Source: Bacteroidales bacterium
Lineage (GTDB): Bacteria > Bacteroidota > Bacteroidia > Bacteroidales > BM520
Assembly (NCBI GenBank): GCA_031276035.1
Contig: JAISNV010000001.1
Coordinates: forward strand, 1-64,000
Direction: 5' to 3'
DNA length: 64,000 bases
This document shows, piece after piece, positions 18,201 through 26,693 of this stretch. How positions within the stretch are numbered: the first letter of the stretch is position 1; each line of letters begins with the position of its first letter. Both the position numbers and the translations under genes were made by a program. Below the pieces are notes generated by a model. That model worked only from the letters and a program-made list of their open reading frames with translations. It did no database searches and was not told the origin of the DNA.

Positions 18201-19263
18201 GTTGTTCGGTTTCCGCTGTCATACGTGCAAAAACCATTTCAGGAAGTAAATCACCATTAACATCGGCATATTGATTATCAGTAATACAACTACCCAAAGG
18301 GTGAGAAATTGTTTCTCCCGGAATACCTTGAGTCATATCAGTTTTATGATCAGCCATAAGCAAAACGGCAACAGGTGGTATATCCCATGTATTATAGGCA
18401 TTATGAAAAAATGTTTTCATTTGTGCAGGAGTGGTTACTTCCATCTCATCTAATCTCATTATTTTAGTAAGTATGCCTTGTTTTGTTCTAAAATCTTTTA
18501 ATTGTTCGGCATAAGGTAACCAAATATCATTATTTGGAATTACAATCAAGTATTCACAACCGACATTATCTTTACTTTCATTAACCATCACTTTATTATA
18601 GTCAATATCAGGAAGAACATCATAGTTAAATAGTGCATTTTTAAGAATAGGGTCAAACCATCTGGAACGATATTTATCATTACCATAATGGTGGTTACCA
18701 CCTTCATAAATAATTTCAATATCTATTTTTTTTATAGCAATCAACTCTTTTGTAACCGGATTATATTGAAATGGAGTGATTCCTAAAACTATTGCATCTA
18801 CACCTCTTAAAGAAGTTCTCTCGGAAATTTCAACAGGAGAAACAGGGTAGAAAGCATTATTATCATAAATATCTTTATTTTTAGTATAATTAAATTCAGG
18901 TTCTTCATTTTCCGATTGCAAGCGTAATGCCGGAGCAATATTTAAATTATTAATAGTTTCAGTTTCAATGTTTTTAATATTGAAACTGGCTGTTGCCCCC
19001 TGAGGTATAGCAATTAAACGTGAAAGTCTTGGTATATTCGGCATACCTTCATCATTAGGAATTACTATTCCGGAAACAGAAATCTGGTGCATTTCTTCTC
19101 CTTTATGGTTTAATGTAACAATATCATAAGACTTCATAGTCATATTTATTGAAATACCATTACCGCTCTTTAAATCGGAATATGATAATTCTTGAGCATT
19201 AATATTTAAACAAAATGATACATTTAATATTAAAGCTAAAAAATAAAATAAAAATTTCTTCAT
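15214..19263 (-). CDS. C25 (gingipain-type) cysteine protease with cleaved-adhesin domain and T9SS tail, 1349 aa
   Basis: Paralogue of the next gene downstream, almost collinear for the first 630 residues. It has a signal peptide, a propeptide, and a C25 domain with His481 in QHRDHG and Cys514 in TINCLTG, the same numbering as its neighbour. Ig-like domains follow to about 935. Residues of about 941-1100 form a cleaved-adhesin (gingipain/haemagglutinin type) domain starting FPWLEDFE and ending VVIDDVGI, a module absent from the neighbour. Two fibronectin III repeats and a T9SS tail (MVYPNPATNYINIEG) end the protein. It is presumably surface-exposed and binds and cleaves host or polymer proteins. 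Probably co-transcribed with the 1460-residue gene. Confidence 0.9.
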   Translation of the reverse strand: MKKFLFYFLALILNVSFCLNINAQELSYSDLKSGNGISINMTMKSYDIVTLNHKGEEMHQISVSGIVIPNDEGMPNIPRLSRLIAIPQGATASFNIKNIETETINNLNIAPALRLQSENEEPEFNYTKNKDIYDNNAFYPVSPVEISERTSLRGVDAIVLGITPFQYNPVTKELIAIKKIDIEIIYEGGNHHYGNDKYRSRWFDPILKNALFNYDVLPDIDYNKVMVNESKDNVGCEYLIVIPNNDIWLPYAEQLKDFRTKQGILTKIMRLDEMEVTTPAQMKTFFHNAYNTWDIPPVAVLLMADHKTDMTQGIPGETISHPLGSCITDNQYADVNGDLLPEMVFARMTAETEQHLQTMVSKTLEYEYTNPCMDEAYYNKPITALGWQTERWFQICSEVVGGYLRQNGKDPVRINEIYDGIPGNVWSTAQNTNTVVNYFGQNGLGYLPASPTDLGNWSGGTAADVISAINNGAFMLQHRDHGYEPGWGEPNFTTSHAPQINNQGKLTYIFTINCLTGKFNHTSPCFIEVYHRLATGNQNRGAVGLLGPTETSYSFVNDVYIWGVYDLFDPDFMPTFGPYAENSGNWLPAFGNVAGKYFLYQSSWPYNTNNKNITYQMFTAHGDAFLRLFTEVPREIEISHLNEVMMGTPLFVTCEEGALVALTVGDEIISVFEGTGSEQEIQLPIYDPQTEITVVATKQNRLRYVNTVLIIPATGPYIISNGWNIYDENNNGKLDYAETADIGFTVKNIGADATNELTVELIINDDFVTIEKSVADFGTVQVNEEKTIDNAFSINIANNIPDNYVFDVRFTMTNNSNSWSVQTTFTAYAPVIQLFDYDVVGDIIPGATVTITPIFINEGGSGVFNPKVNIIINSDIATLNTGNPISFNNFDSGETSSGSFNMTVNNNANYGEYIPITVNLAADNEISKVAEIETLLDACNISINSFPWLEDFETTTSIPECWTQEFDDNNYDWYTYNGGITHKPYSAHSGSINMILAGYGLTKLISPSINVPSNYIATLSFWHAQTAKNEDQDILRVYYKTSKAGEWILLQEFTESISDWTKVTIELPDTKYTSNYYFAFEGEAKGAYGVVIDDVGITLELNPCMDVIDFNADYQENTVNLTWTLPQPSSDLLGYDVYFNNNLLERSISSEYEHTNIPYLNTLNYCVVSVFNECTGDPVCLQVITCPTPSDLSVDYIDNNIILEWSGAIDTKYFNIYKNDVLIAAEVTETSYSYYDVEIGEHTFKITAVYENCDESEGAEEKYNIAGINNIENNLMVYPNPATNYINIEGKDIAYVTLFNSIGQIINKAIVNGDFIYLDINNYNSGIYFLKVNFLDNTSNNIKIIINNN

Positions 19264-19317
19264 AACATAATATATTTATTGGGATTAATTTTTTATATAT
19301 TAGGAACAGGCAATATT

Positions 19318-19962
19318 TTACAAACTCTCAAGCATTGCTTCAATTAAATTTTGCGCACCGATTCCTATTTGTGAAATATCAACATCAAGCATGTAACAAG
19401 CTGTGGTAAAAATATTGTTGTCACGGTCGATACAAACCTCGCCGCTTTCTGTAACTATGTGCTCACTGCCAAGTTCTTCTATAACCTCAGCAGTATCCTT
19501 ATCATTCCCTATTGTTAAAATACTTCCGGGAATTAATTTAGCTGCAATTAAAGGAGAGATACACATAAAGCCCATAGGTTTTCCGGCATTATACATGCTC
19601 ATTATTGTTTTCTCTACGTCTTTGTTTACTGCGAAATCTATTCCGACATAGGCATAATTGCAAAGATTTTTCATAGTCCCGAAACCGCCCGGAATAACTA
19701 AAGCATCGAAATCTCCTTCATTAAATTCGGAAAGATTTTTAATATTTCCACGTGCTATTCGTGCAGATTCAACAAGTACATTTCTCACATTATTTGTCTC
19801 CTGAATAGTCAGGTGATTTACTTCTTTGCATTCTACATCAGGTGCAAAAATCGAATAATCGGCACCAAGTTTTTTTATAGCATATAAAGCAAGAACAGCC
19901 TCATGAATCTCAGAACCGTCTTTTACTCCGCAACCTGCAAGTATTACTGCAAATTTCTTCAT
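19318..19962 (-). CDS. elbB: ElbB-type DJ-1/PfpI family glyoxalase-like protein
   Basis: 214 residues, the normal length. The opening KKFAVILAGCGVKDGSEIHEA is the ElbB signature. The nucleophile elbow is near GFMCISP (Cys in a DJ-1/PfpI fold), and LVIPGGFG is the conserved Gly-rich turn. E. coli ElbB is described as a glyoxalase III-like enzyme linked to isoprenoid synthesis; its natural role is unclear. It follows kbl by 7 bp, so the two are probably one operon. Confidence 0.88.
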   Translation of the reverse strand: MKKFAVILAGCGVKDGSEIHEAVLALYAIKKLGADYSIFAPDVECKEVNHLTIQETNNVRNVLVESARIARGNIKNLSEFNEGDFDALVIPGGFGTMKNLCNYAYVGIDFAVNKDVEKTIMSMYNAGKPMGFMCISPLIAAKLIPGSILTIGNDKDTAEVIEELGSEHIVTESGEVCIDRDNNIFTTACYMLDVDISQIGIGAQNLIEAMLESL

Positions 19963-19969
19963 AATCTCA

Positions 19970-21160
19970 CTATTTTAATACATTTAACTTTTTACCTATT
20001 TTCTCGAAAGCGGCAATCGCTTTGTCAAGGTGTTCAACTTCGTGTGCAGCCGACAATTGAACTCTTATTCTCGCAGCGTCCTTAGGGACAACCGGATAAT
20101 AAAATCCTGTAACATATATACCTTCTTCTTGTAATGCGGCTGCAAAGTTCTGAGATAATTTCGCATCGTATAACATAACGGCACAAATTGCAGACTGAGT
20201 CGGTTTAATATCAAAGCCAAGCTTACTCATTTTTTCAATAAAATATTTCGTATTGAAATGTAATTTATCTTGAAGTTCATTAGTACTACTCATCATTTCT
20301 ACCATTTTAACACCGGCCGCTGCAACCAATGGCGGAATAGAATTTGAAAACAAATAAGGCCTCGAACGTTGACGTAACAGTTCGATGACTTCCTTTTTAC
20401 CAGTTGTAAACCCACCTATTGCACCACCAAAAGCTTTACCTAAAGTACCTGTAATGATTTCAACTTCACCTCTTTTGTTAAAAAGTTCCGTAACACCTCT
20501 CCCCGTATCACCAACAACACCCGCAGAGTGAGATTCATCTACCATTACCATTGAATTATATTTCTCGGCAAGCTCAAGAATTTTATCCAAAGGAGCTACA
20601 TTTCCATCCATTGAAAATACACCGTCAGTAACAATTAATCTGAATCGATTCTTTTGAGCTTCTTGCAATTGTTTTTCAAGATCTTGCATATCAGCATTAG
20701 CATATCTATATCTCTGCGCTTTACACAAACGAACTCCATCAATTATTGAGGCATGATTTAATGCATCGGAAATAATTGCATCTTCTTCACTTAATAAGGG
20801 TTCAAAAACTCCGCCATTAGCATCAAAACATGCTGCGTAAAGAATGGTATCTTCAGTTCCGAAAAATTCGGCAATTTTTGTTTCTAATTTTTTGTGCAAA
20901 TCCGATGTTCCGCAAATAAAACGAACAGATGCCATACCGTAACCATGAGTGTCTAAAGCATCCTTTGCAGCATTAATAAGTTGTTTATTATTAGCAAGGC
21001 CTAAATAGTTATTCGCACAAAAATTAAGCACCTCTTTTCCATTTTCTAATTTTATCACTGCCCCTTGCGGTGACACTATAACTCTTTCATTTTTATACAG
21101 ACCAGCGTTTTTAATTTCCTCTATTTCAGTCTGTAAAAAATTTTTAAAATCTTTATACAT
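19970..21160 (-). CDS. kbl: Glycine C-acetyltransferase (2-amino-3-ketobutyrate CoA ligase)
   Basis: 396 residues when started at ATG 21160. An in-frame upstream ATG at 21202 would add 14 residues that do not fit the family and would overlap the promoter box. It is a fold-type I PLP enzyme: NFCANNYLGL, the substrate pocket region HASIIDG, VDESHSAG (Asp binds the pyridine N) and the PLP lysine Lys242 in TGTLGKAFGG. It cleaves 2-amino-3-ketobutyrate with CoA to glycine and acetyl-CoA, the second step of threonine breakdown. No threonine dehydrogenase is nearby. Serine palmitoyltransferase and KAPA synthase are related, but the FICGTSDLHK and TDGVFSMDG patterns favour Kbl. Confidence 0.92.
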   Translation of the reverse strand: MYKDFKNFLQTEIEEIKNAGLYKNERVIVSPQGAVIKLENGKEVLNFCANNYLGLANNKQLINAAKDALDTHGYGMASVRFICGTSDLHKKLETKIAEFFGTEDTILYAACFDANGGVFEPLLSEEDAIISDALNHASIIDGVRLCKAQRYRYANADMQDLEKQLQEAQKNRFRLIVTDGVFSMDGNVAPLDKILELAEKYNSMVMVDESHSAGVVGDTGRGVTELFNKRGEVEIITGTLGKAFGGAIGGFTTGKKEVIELLRQRSRPYLFSNSIPPLVAAAGVKMVEMMSSTNELQDKLHFNTKYFIEKMSKLGFDIKPTQSAICAVMLYDAKLSQNFAAALQEEGIYVTGFYYPVVPKDAARIRVQLSAAHEVEHLDKAIAAFEKIGKKLNVLK

Positions 21161-21199
21161 AAAATTATTATTAATTATTTTTTTTGATAAGACAATTCG

Positions 21200-21207
21200 C
21201 AAAGGTA
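21200..21207 (-). promoter_or_regulatory. -7 box upstream of kbl
   Basis: On the minus strand this reads TACCTTTG, the Bacteroidota -7 consensus, 40 bp before the chosen ATG at 21160. It supports the shorter start, because an ATG at 21202 would lie inside the box. Confidence 0.5.
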
Positions 21208-21288
21208 AAATATTTTATTAACTTATCCTAATTTTTCTTAATAAATTTATGTCTTAATTTTTAATTTTAATACAAACATTAATGAAAC

Positions 21289-23571
21289 TTAGTATCTCAC
21301 TGAAAATACTTTTTTATATTTTCCGATTCTGCCTGACGAGCTAAACATATCAACAACAATTATATAATTTCCCTGCGGCACTGTCATTCCATTATCGCCC
21401 ACCCCATCCCAATAAAGACATTCCGAAGAAATAATATATTCATTTTTAGCTAAATACTTTACCGGAAATCCTTTAACATTGAAGACTATTACAGTTACTA
21501 AATTTTCCGGATCACTAAAATTACAACATATTTCAATAACATCTGCTATTCCGTCATTATTTGGAGAAAAAACTTTTGGGTTGATTTCAATTGCAGATGC
21601 AAAGTCATTATTATTTGTTAAGATTGTTTGAGAATTTTCAACACCGGGGCTGCCAAAACCATAAGTCTGCGCGGCCGAATGCCAATTGCTTTTATCTTCG
21701 GAAGGTCTAAATACAGAAATCCTTTCCAGACTAACTCCTTTTTTATCTTTTAGAAAAACAAAGTGCATGTTTGAATTATAGCACAATTTATCTATTATTT
21801 TTCCATATTTATTTTGTAAACCGACACACGCTTCTTCATTATTAAGATTTGGGAAATTCTTCGAAATAATAAAATTATCAGCGTTATGGTAAGGATAAGT
21901 TACATCAAGTCCTTCGAGATTCGAACTAAACATCTTGATTTCATCAGGATAAATCAAAGTATTTGCATACCCAATGGAATATACTTTGGTTGAACTTTCG
22001 GAATACACACAAAAATCAATATCGCGCAGACTTATTATTTTATTGGAGACATTAATAACCTCAACATAATCGGAAGTATTTTCAGAAGAATTAAATAAAA
22101 TTTCATTTATAAGCAAATCTCCTTCTTCCGGTTTTTCTCCGAAAATAATATCTAATTGATAAACCGAATTTTCCGCCAAAGGTGTTCCTCCTGATTCATT
22201 AATACATTCATGCCAATTTTTATAATCGGATTCTTTATCATAAGGATCGATTAGCTCCAACGACCAGCCACCGGAATATTTTTCATCAGAGAAAAACATC
22301 TGCGAACTATAATCAATTCTATCAATTAAATTATTTTGTGAATCAAATAAAGTCAACGTATCCAAGTTTTTTATAGTAAGAGAAGTAAAATTAAATACGC
22401 CATCATAAACGTCATAATCCGACTTATTTACAGTTAGTAATAAATAATCAGAAATAAAAACCTCCTTGTTTGGAAGTTCAAATATTTTATCCGAAGAAAA
22501 CAATTGCCAAGAGGAAATATCATAAACATAATTTTTAGTATTAAACAATTCAATATATCTGTGCGCCGGTAACAGATTCGGTGCAGGATTAACATCAAAC
22601 ATTACTTCGTTAATAACAATATCTCTATATTCCGGTTTGTGAACGAAAACATGCAAACAAGTGTCAATCATAACATTACCCCTATAATCAACAATATTTT
22701 TCACACAGAGTCGATCGGCAAATTCATTATTAAATCCAACAAAGTTCAACAAAAAATATCTACTGCTATTACCAATATTAATGATCTGATTAGGATATTG
22801 AAACCGTTCGTTCAACATATAATTATATTTGTTATCTGCATTTATGACCGCTTTGGAAAATTCTACGATTAATGAGCCTATATCTTTATAAATTATATTT
22901 AAGATTTCAGGTAAACTTGTGTCAATATTAAGTTCGCAAATAAGAAAATCATCGAAATAAAATCTATTCGAATTAGACGACGTAAATACGCAATGCAATC
23001 CAAAATACTTAGGCTGAAAGGCAAAATATGAAAACCCTTCATTTTCTTTTATATAATATTCATTTTCTGCATTTTTGGAAAACAGAGTCCATTTCCCGTT
23101 ATCATTTTCAATTTTAATGTCTTTATTAAAAGATGATGCGATATTGGCATCAACTCCCCGAAGAATTTTTATATGCTCAGAATTTGAATAGGAGTATAAT
23201 TCTATCGCATCATTTTGTCCTGCCTCTCCAAATTTCAAATAATATCCTTTCGAAATTAATTCAGGGATTAAAGTATCTGCCACCAACCAAACAATAAGAA
23301 AATTATTTGCTGAGGGAGAAAATCTAAGGTTTATATTAAAATTCCATTCCGTTTTATTTAACATTTTATTTTCAGTAAATAAAAATGCTTCATTTTCATT
23401 TTCGGCACAAAGTTGTAAAACATTATCATCATTTATACAAAAAAGATGAGGGTGTCCTTGCCATTGGGGCTCTAAAGCAAAATTTCCATCATCAAAATTA
23501 TCATTAAACTGGGCATGAACAAAGTTTACCAAAGCAATAAACAATAGGATAAATAAACAAGAAATCTTCAT
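21289..23571 (-). CDS. Secreted lamin-tail-domain protein with gliding-motility-type C-terminus
   Basis: 760 residues. It has a signal peptide (1-20), a jelly-roll-like N-terminal region (about 22-210) starting FNDNFDDGN, an Ig-like segment, then two lamin-tail domains: about 317-440 (IVINEVMFD) and 484-600 (LLINEILFN). The last 100 residues carry KVFSPNNDGIADVIEI and end in a FlgD-like Ig fold (WDGVGDNGMTVPQGNYIIVV). That ending resembles the gliding-motility-associated (CHU_C, type B) sorting domain, so T9SS export is likely. Lamin-tail proteins in this phylum are often associated with nucleases or extracellular binding, but no catalytic domain is seen. Role unknown. Confidence 0.8.
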   Translation of the reverse strand: MKISCLFILLFIALVNFVHAQFNDNFDDGNFALEPQWQGHPHLFCINDDNVLQLCAENENEAFLFTENKMLNKTEWNFNINLRFSPSANNFLIVWLVADTLIPELISKGYYLKFGEAGQNDAIELYSYSNSEHIKILRGVDANIASSFNKDIKIENDNGKWTLFSKNAENEYYIKENEGFSYFAFQPKYFGLHCVFTSSNSNRFYFDDFLICELNIDTSLPEILNIIYKDIGSLIVEFSKAVINADNKYNYMLNERFQYPNQIINIGNSSRYFLLNFVGFNNEFADRLCVKNIVDYRGNVMIDTCLHVFVHKPEYRDIVINEVMFDVNPAPNLLPAHRYIELFNTKNYVYDISSWQLFSSDKIFELPNKEVFISDYLLLTVNKSDYDVYDGVFNFTSLTIKNLDTLTLFDSQNNLIDRIDYSSQMFFSDEKYSGGWSLELIDPYDKESDYKNWHECINESGGTPLAENSVYQLDIIFGEKPEEGDLLINEILFNSSENTSDYVEVINVSNKIISLRDIDFCVYSESSTKVYSIGYANTLIYPDEIKMFSSNLEGLDVTYPYHNADNFIISKNFPNLNNEEACVGLQNKYGKIIDKLCYNSNMHFVFLKDKKGVSLERISVFRPSEDKSNWHSAAQTYGFGSPGVENSQTILTNNNDFASAIEINPKVFSPNNDGIADVIEICCNFSDPENLVTVIVFNVKGFPVKYLAKNEYIISSECLYWDGVGDNGMTVPQGNYIIVVDMFSSSGRIGKYKKVFSVRY

Positions 23572-23663
23572 AATATTTTTTTATATTATATTGCAAAAAC
23601 ATCCAGACATAACCATACATTAATTAAATTTTCTAAAAAAAGTTTTTTTTATCTTTTCTTTGT

Positions 23664-23671
23664 TACCTTTG
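23664..23671 (+). promoter_or_regulatory. -7 box upstream of the outer-membrane barrel gene
   Basis: TACCTTTG 41 bp before the ATG at 23712. No clear TTG at the usual spacing. Confidence 0.4.
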
Positions 23672-23711
23672 CAACCAAATTATTCTAAAATTGAAATATA
23701 AAATTAAATTT

Positions 23712-24425
23712 ATGAAAAAGATTCTCCCCATATTAATATTAATCTTATCAATAAGCACAACAATAACAGCACAGATTCCGGAAAATATTAAGAGGCATTA
23801 TACCAATTCTTTTGATGTTTTCACGATCATTTCAACAAACAAACCGGAAAATTTTAACCCACGTGCTATTAATCAGGGATTCAGACTTTCTGCTTCTTAT
23901 GTTATTCCTTTCGGAAAATCTAATTTCTCATTTAGTATAGGCGCGGGTATCAGTTTTCAAAATTATTATATTGATGCTTTACCGAAAGATATGTTACCTT
24001 CATCATTGCAATTGGAAGGAATGGGTGATAATTTTTATTTCTTAAAAATAGATTCTATAACTGACCCCTCGATAACTTATTCTCGTAACAAAATGACCTT
24101 AACATACATAGATATTCCTTTCGAATTTAGATATTGCGGTAATAAAGGTTTTAAAGTTTCTGTAGGAGCAAAAATCGACTTTCTTATAAATTCATATTTT
24201 AAATTTAAAGGAACTGATTACTTATATGGAACCGAAGGGGATATTAAAATCAAGAAATATAATTTAGATCATTTATCGGCTTTTCAAATCGGACCTATTG
24301 TTCGAATCGGTTGGAAATGGTTCAATGCTTATGCAACATACTCGTTAACACCGGTCTATGATGCCGGCGCCGGAAGTAAATTAAACCCTATTACTGTAGG
24401 AATATCATTTACTCCTGAATATTAA
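23712..24425 (+). CDS. Outer-membrane beta-barrel protein (porin/OmpA-barrel-like), 237 aa
   Basis: The start is put at ATG 23712, which gives a clean signal peptide (MKKILPILILILSISTTITAQ); an upstream TTG at 23691 would add seven residues in front of it. The mature part consists of amphipathic strands with aromatic girdles (GFRLSASYVIPFG, FSIGAGISF, FEFRYCG, GPIVRIGWKWFNAYATYSL) and ends ITVGISFTPEY, a typical barrel closing strand with terminal aromatic. It probably sits in the outer membrane as a small barrel of about eight strands. Ligand or cargo unknown. Confidence 0.7.
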   Translation: MKKILPILILILSISTTITAQIPENIKRHYTNSFDVFTIISTNKPENFNPRAINQGFRLSASYVIPFGKSNFSFSIGAGISFQNYYIDALPKDMLPSSLQLEGMGDNFYFLKIDSITDPSITYSRNKMTLTYIDIPFEFRYCGNKGFKVSVGAKIDFLINSYFKFKGTDYLYGTEGDIKIKKYNLDHLSAFQIGPIVRIGWKWFNAYATYSLTPVYDAGAGSKLNPITVGISFTPEY

Positions 24426-24571
24426 AACCTGTATAACACTCCCTGACACAGTACACAAAGTCAATATTTAGAAATTATGAAAATTCTTTATAATTTGCAA
24501 TATTAGTATAATTTATTGTATCCTTATCCTATCAAATAAAATGTAGAATATTATTTACAAACTCCTTTTAT

Positions 24572-25195
24572 TTAATATTTAAATCCCAAAGCAATAAGCA
24601 CAAACAAGATACTTATCAGTGTTTCCAAACAATAGTTAATGGCAAGTGATTTATTTTTAATAATTTGTGCCCATCCGATAATTCCAAAAAGAAATATCAG
24701 AATGAACAGAAACAACTGATTCGAAGCCAATCCGTTTTTCATAAACCAAATATACAAAGCAATAATTTCTCCTATTCCAATTGCATAAAAATTAATTTTA
24801 GCAAATATTGATACGAGTCCGCATAAAAAAATAAACATCGCATTCCACATAAAGAACAAAATCATTATCCACGGCAGGTTAATTCCTGTGAAAGAACGAC
24901 TTATAGCGAAAAAAACCACTGCCATCATACAAGCAAACATTCCTGTCCACAATTTCTTATTTTCTTCCGATGGAACATAAATCCGTGCTTTCTTTATCGC
25001 AAAAAAACATAGACATGGAATTATTATCGATACTAAAATCATAAACAACAAAACATATAATTTAATGTTTGCATTTATTACATTGGAAGTGTATATATTA
25101 CAATAAAAGAACAGAATAATAATATAAGTAGGAATACAAAGCGGATGGAAAATTGTATTTATAACTGATGCGATATTTTTTTCAAACACCGACAT
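24572..25195 (-). CDS. Conserved polytopic membrane protein, 207 aa
   Basis: About six hydrophobic helices. There is a short basic loop (KKARIYVPSEENKKLW) after the second and a conserved-looking SRSFTGINLPW segment, which recalls PAP2-like lipid phosphatases but lacks their full catalytic signature. The start codon is 1 bp beyond the rpoN stop, so the gene is almost certainly translated from the asnS-rpoN message. Function unknown. Confidence 0.65.
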   Translation of the reverse strand: MSVFEKNIASVINTIFHPLCIPTYIIILFFYCNIYTSNVINANIKLYVLLFMILVSIIIPCLCFFAIKKARIYVPSEENKKLWTGMFACMMAVVFFAISRSFTGINLPWIMILFFMWNAMFIFLCGLVSIFAKINFYAIGIGEIIALYIWFMKNGLASNQLFLFILIFLFGIIGWAQIIKNKSLAINYCLETLISILFVLIALGFKY

Positions 25196-25196
25196 A

Positions 25197-26681
25197 TTAT
25201 ATTTGTTTGCGTAATCTTGCTACAGGAATATTTAGCTGCTGGCGGTACTTAGCTACAGTTCTTCTGGCGATGGGATAACCTTTTTTATTCAAATATTCCA
25301 TAAGCTCATCATCGGTCATCGGCTTATTTTTATCTTCATTATTAACGCACTCTTGCATTATAGCTTTTATTTCTCTAGTAGAAACTTCTTCTCCGGAATC
25401 ATTTTCCATTGCTTCCGAAAAGAAATATTTCAAAAGAAATGTGCCATAAGGTGTCCTAACATATTTGCTATTAATAACTCTAGATACAGTTGAAATATTC
25501 ATTTCGATTTTATCAGCTATATCTTTAAGAACCATCGGCTTAAGCTTGATTTCATCTCCGGTAACAAAAAAATCATACTGCAACTCAATAATTGTTTGCA
25601 TTGTATTCATCAAAGTTTTTTGTCTTTGATTGATTAAATCTATGAAAGTTTTTCCCGATTCGATTTTTTGTTTGATATATGCAACGGCCTCTTTTTTAGA
25701 CTCTTCAGAAGAATTATTAAGATTTCGGAGCATTGAAATATAGCTATTCTTAATTTTTAATTCGGGAACATTCTGAGATGTTAAACTAAGTACAGGTTCC
25801 CCATCAACAATATTAACAATAAAATCTGGAATAATATAACCGATAGTTTTTGCCGTTTCACTCATCGAGTTACCCGGTTTCGGATTTAATTTCAAAATAA
25901 CTTTTTCAGCATCTTTTAACTGTTCTTCGTTAATCTTTAATTTTGAAAGAATTTTATTGTAATGTTTTTTTGTAAATTCATCAATGCATTTTTCAATAAT
26001 TGCCGTTGCCAAGACAACATTTTCATCTTGCGGCAACCTCTTCAATTGAATCAACAAACATTCTTGAAGATTTCTTGCTCCTACTCCCGGCGGATCCAAG
26101 GTCTGAATCTTAGACAAAACCATTTCAATTTCTTTCGTCGAAACTTCAATCCCTTCCGTTGTAATCAAATCATCAGACAAAAAAGTCAAATCACGATTAA
26201 GATATCCTGATTCATTCAGATTACCAATAATGTACTCGGCAACTATATATTGCTCACTGTCAAGATCAAGCATCAATATTTGCTCTTGAAGAAAATCTAA
26301 AAAACTTTTCCTTGAGGCAATCGGAATTTCCTTCCGTTCATCATCTTTACTTACATTATTAGTATATAACTTATAAGCAGGAATTTCATCGTCATCATCG
26401 CTGATATAATCTTCAAAGGAAAATTCATTATCGGAATCGGTTTCATCACTCTCATAATCACTTGCTTCATCATATTCATCATTTGTCGCAGAAGCTTCGC
26501 CTTCTTCATAATCATCAGTCGTTCCAATATCACTAACATCTTCTAAAACCGGATTTTCCTCAATCTCTTCTTTGATTCTTTGTTCAAGTGCCATAACTGG
26601 CAGTTGCAACAATTTCATCAACTGAATTTGCTGTGGCGAAAGTTTTTGTTGTTGTTTTAATTGAAGTTTTTGATTTAACAT
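25197..26681 (-). CDS. rpoN: RNA polymerase sigma-54 factor RpoN
   Basis: 494 residues. Region I is Gln/Leu-rich (LKQQQKLSPQQIQLMKLLQLP) and binds the bEBP activators. A very acidic region II follows (about 55-115, runs of Asp and Glu). The core-binding and HTH regions include DPPGVGARNLQECL and MNISTVSRVINSKYV, and the C-terminal RpoN box is ARRTVAKYRQ (about 472-481). It recruits polymerase to -24/-12 promoters and needs an ATPase activator, which is not in this window. It follows asnS by 12 bp. Confidence 0.96.
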   Translation of the reverse strand: MLNQKLQLKQQQKLSPQQIQLMKLLQLPVMALEQRIKEEIEENPVLEDVSDIGTTDDYEEGEASATNDEYDEASDYESDETDSDNEFSFEDYISDDDDEIPAYKLYTNNVSKDDERKEIPIASRKSFLDFLQEQILMLDLDSEQYIVAEYIIGNLNESGYLNRDLTFLSDDLITTEGIEVSTKEIEMVLSKIQTLDPPGVGARNLQECLLIQLKRLPQDENVVLATAIIEKCIDEFTKKHYNKILSKLKINEEQLKDAEKVILKLNPKPGNSMSETAKTIGYIIPDFIVNIVDGEPVLSLTSQNVPELKIKNSYISMLRNLNNSSEESKKEAVAYIKQKIESGKTFIDLINQRQKTLMNTMQTIIELQYDFFVTGDEIKLKPMVLKDIADKIEMNISTVSRVINSKYVRTPYGTFLLKYFFSEAMENDSGEEVSTREIKAIMQECVNNEDKNKPMTDDELMEYLNKKGYPIARRTVAKYRQQLNIPVARLRKQI

Positions 26682-26693
26682 GATTTTGATCTT

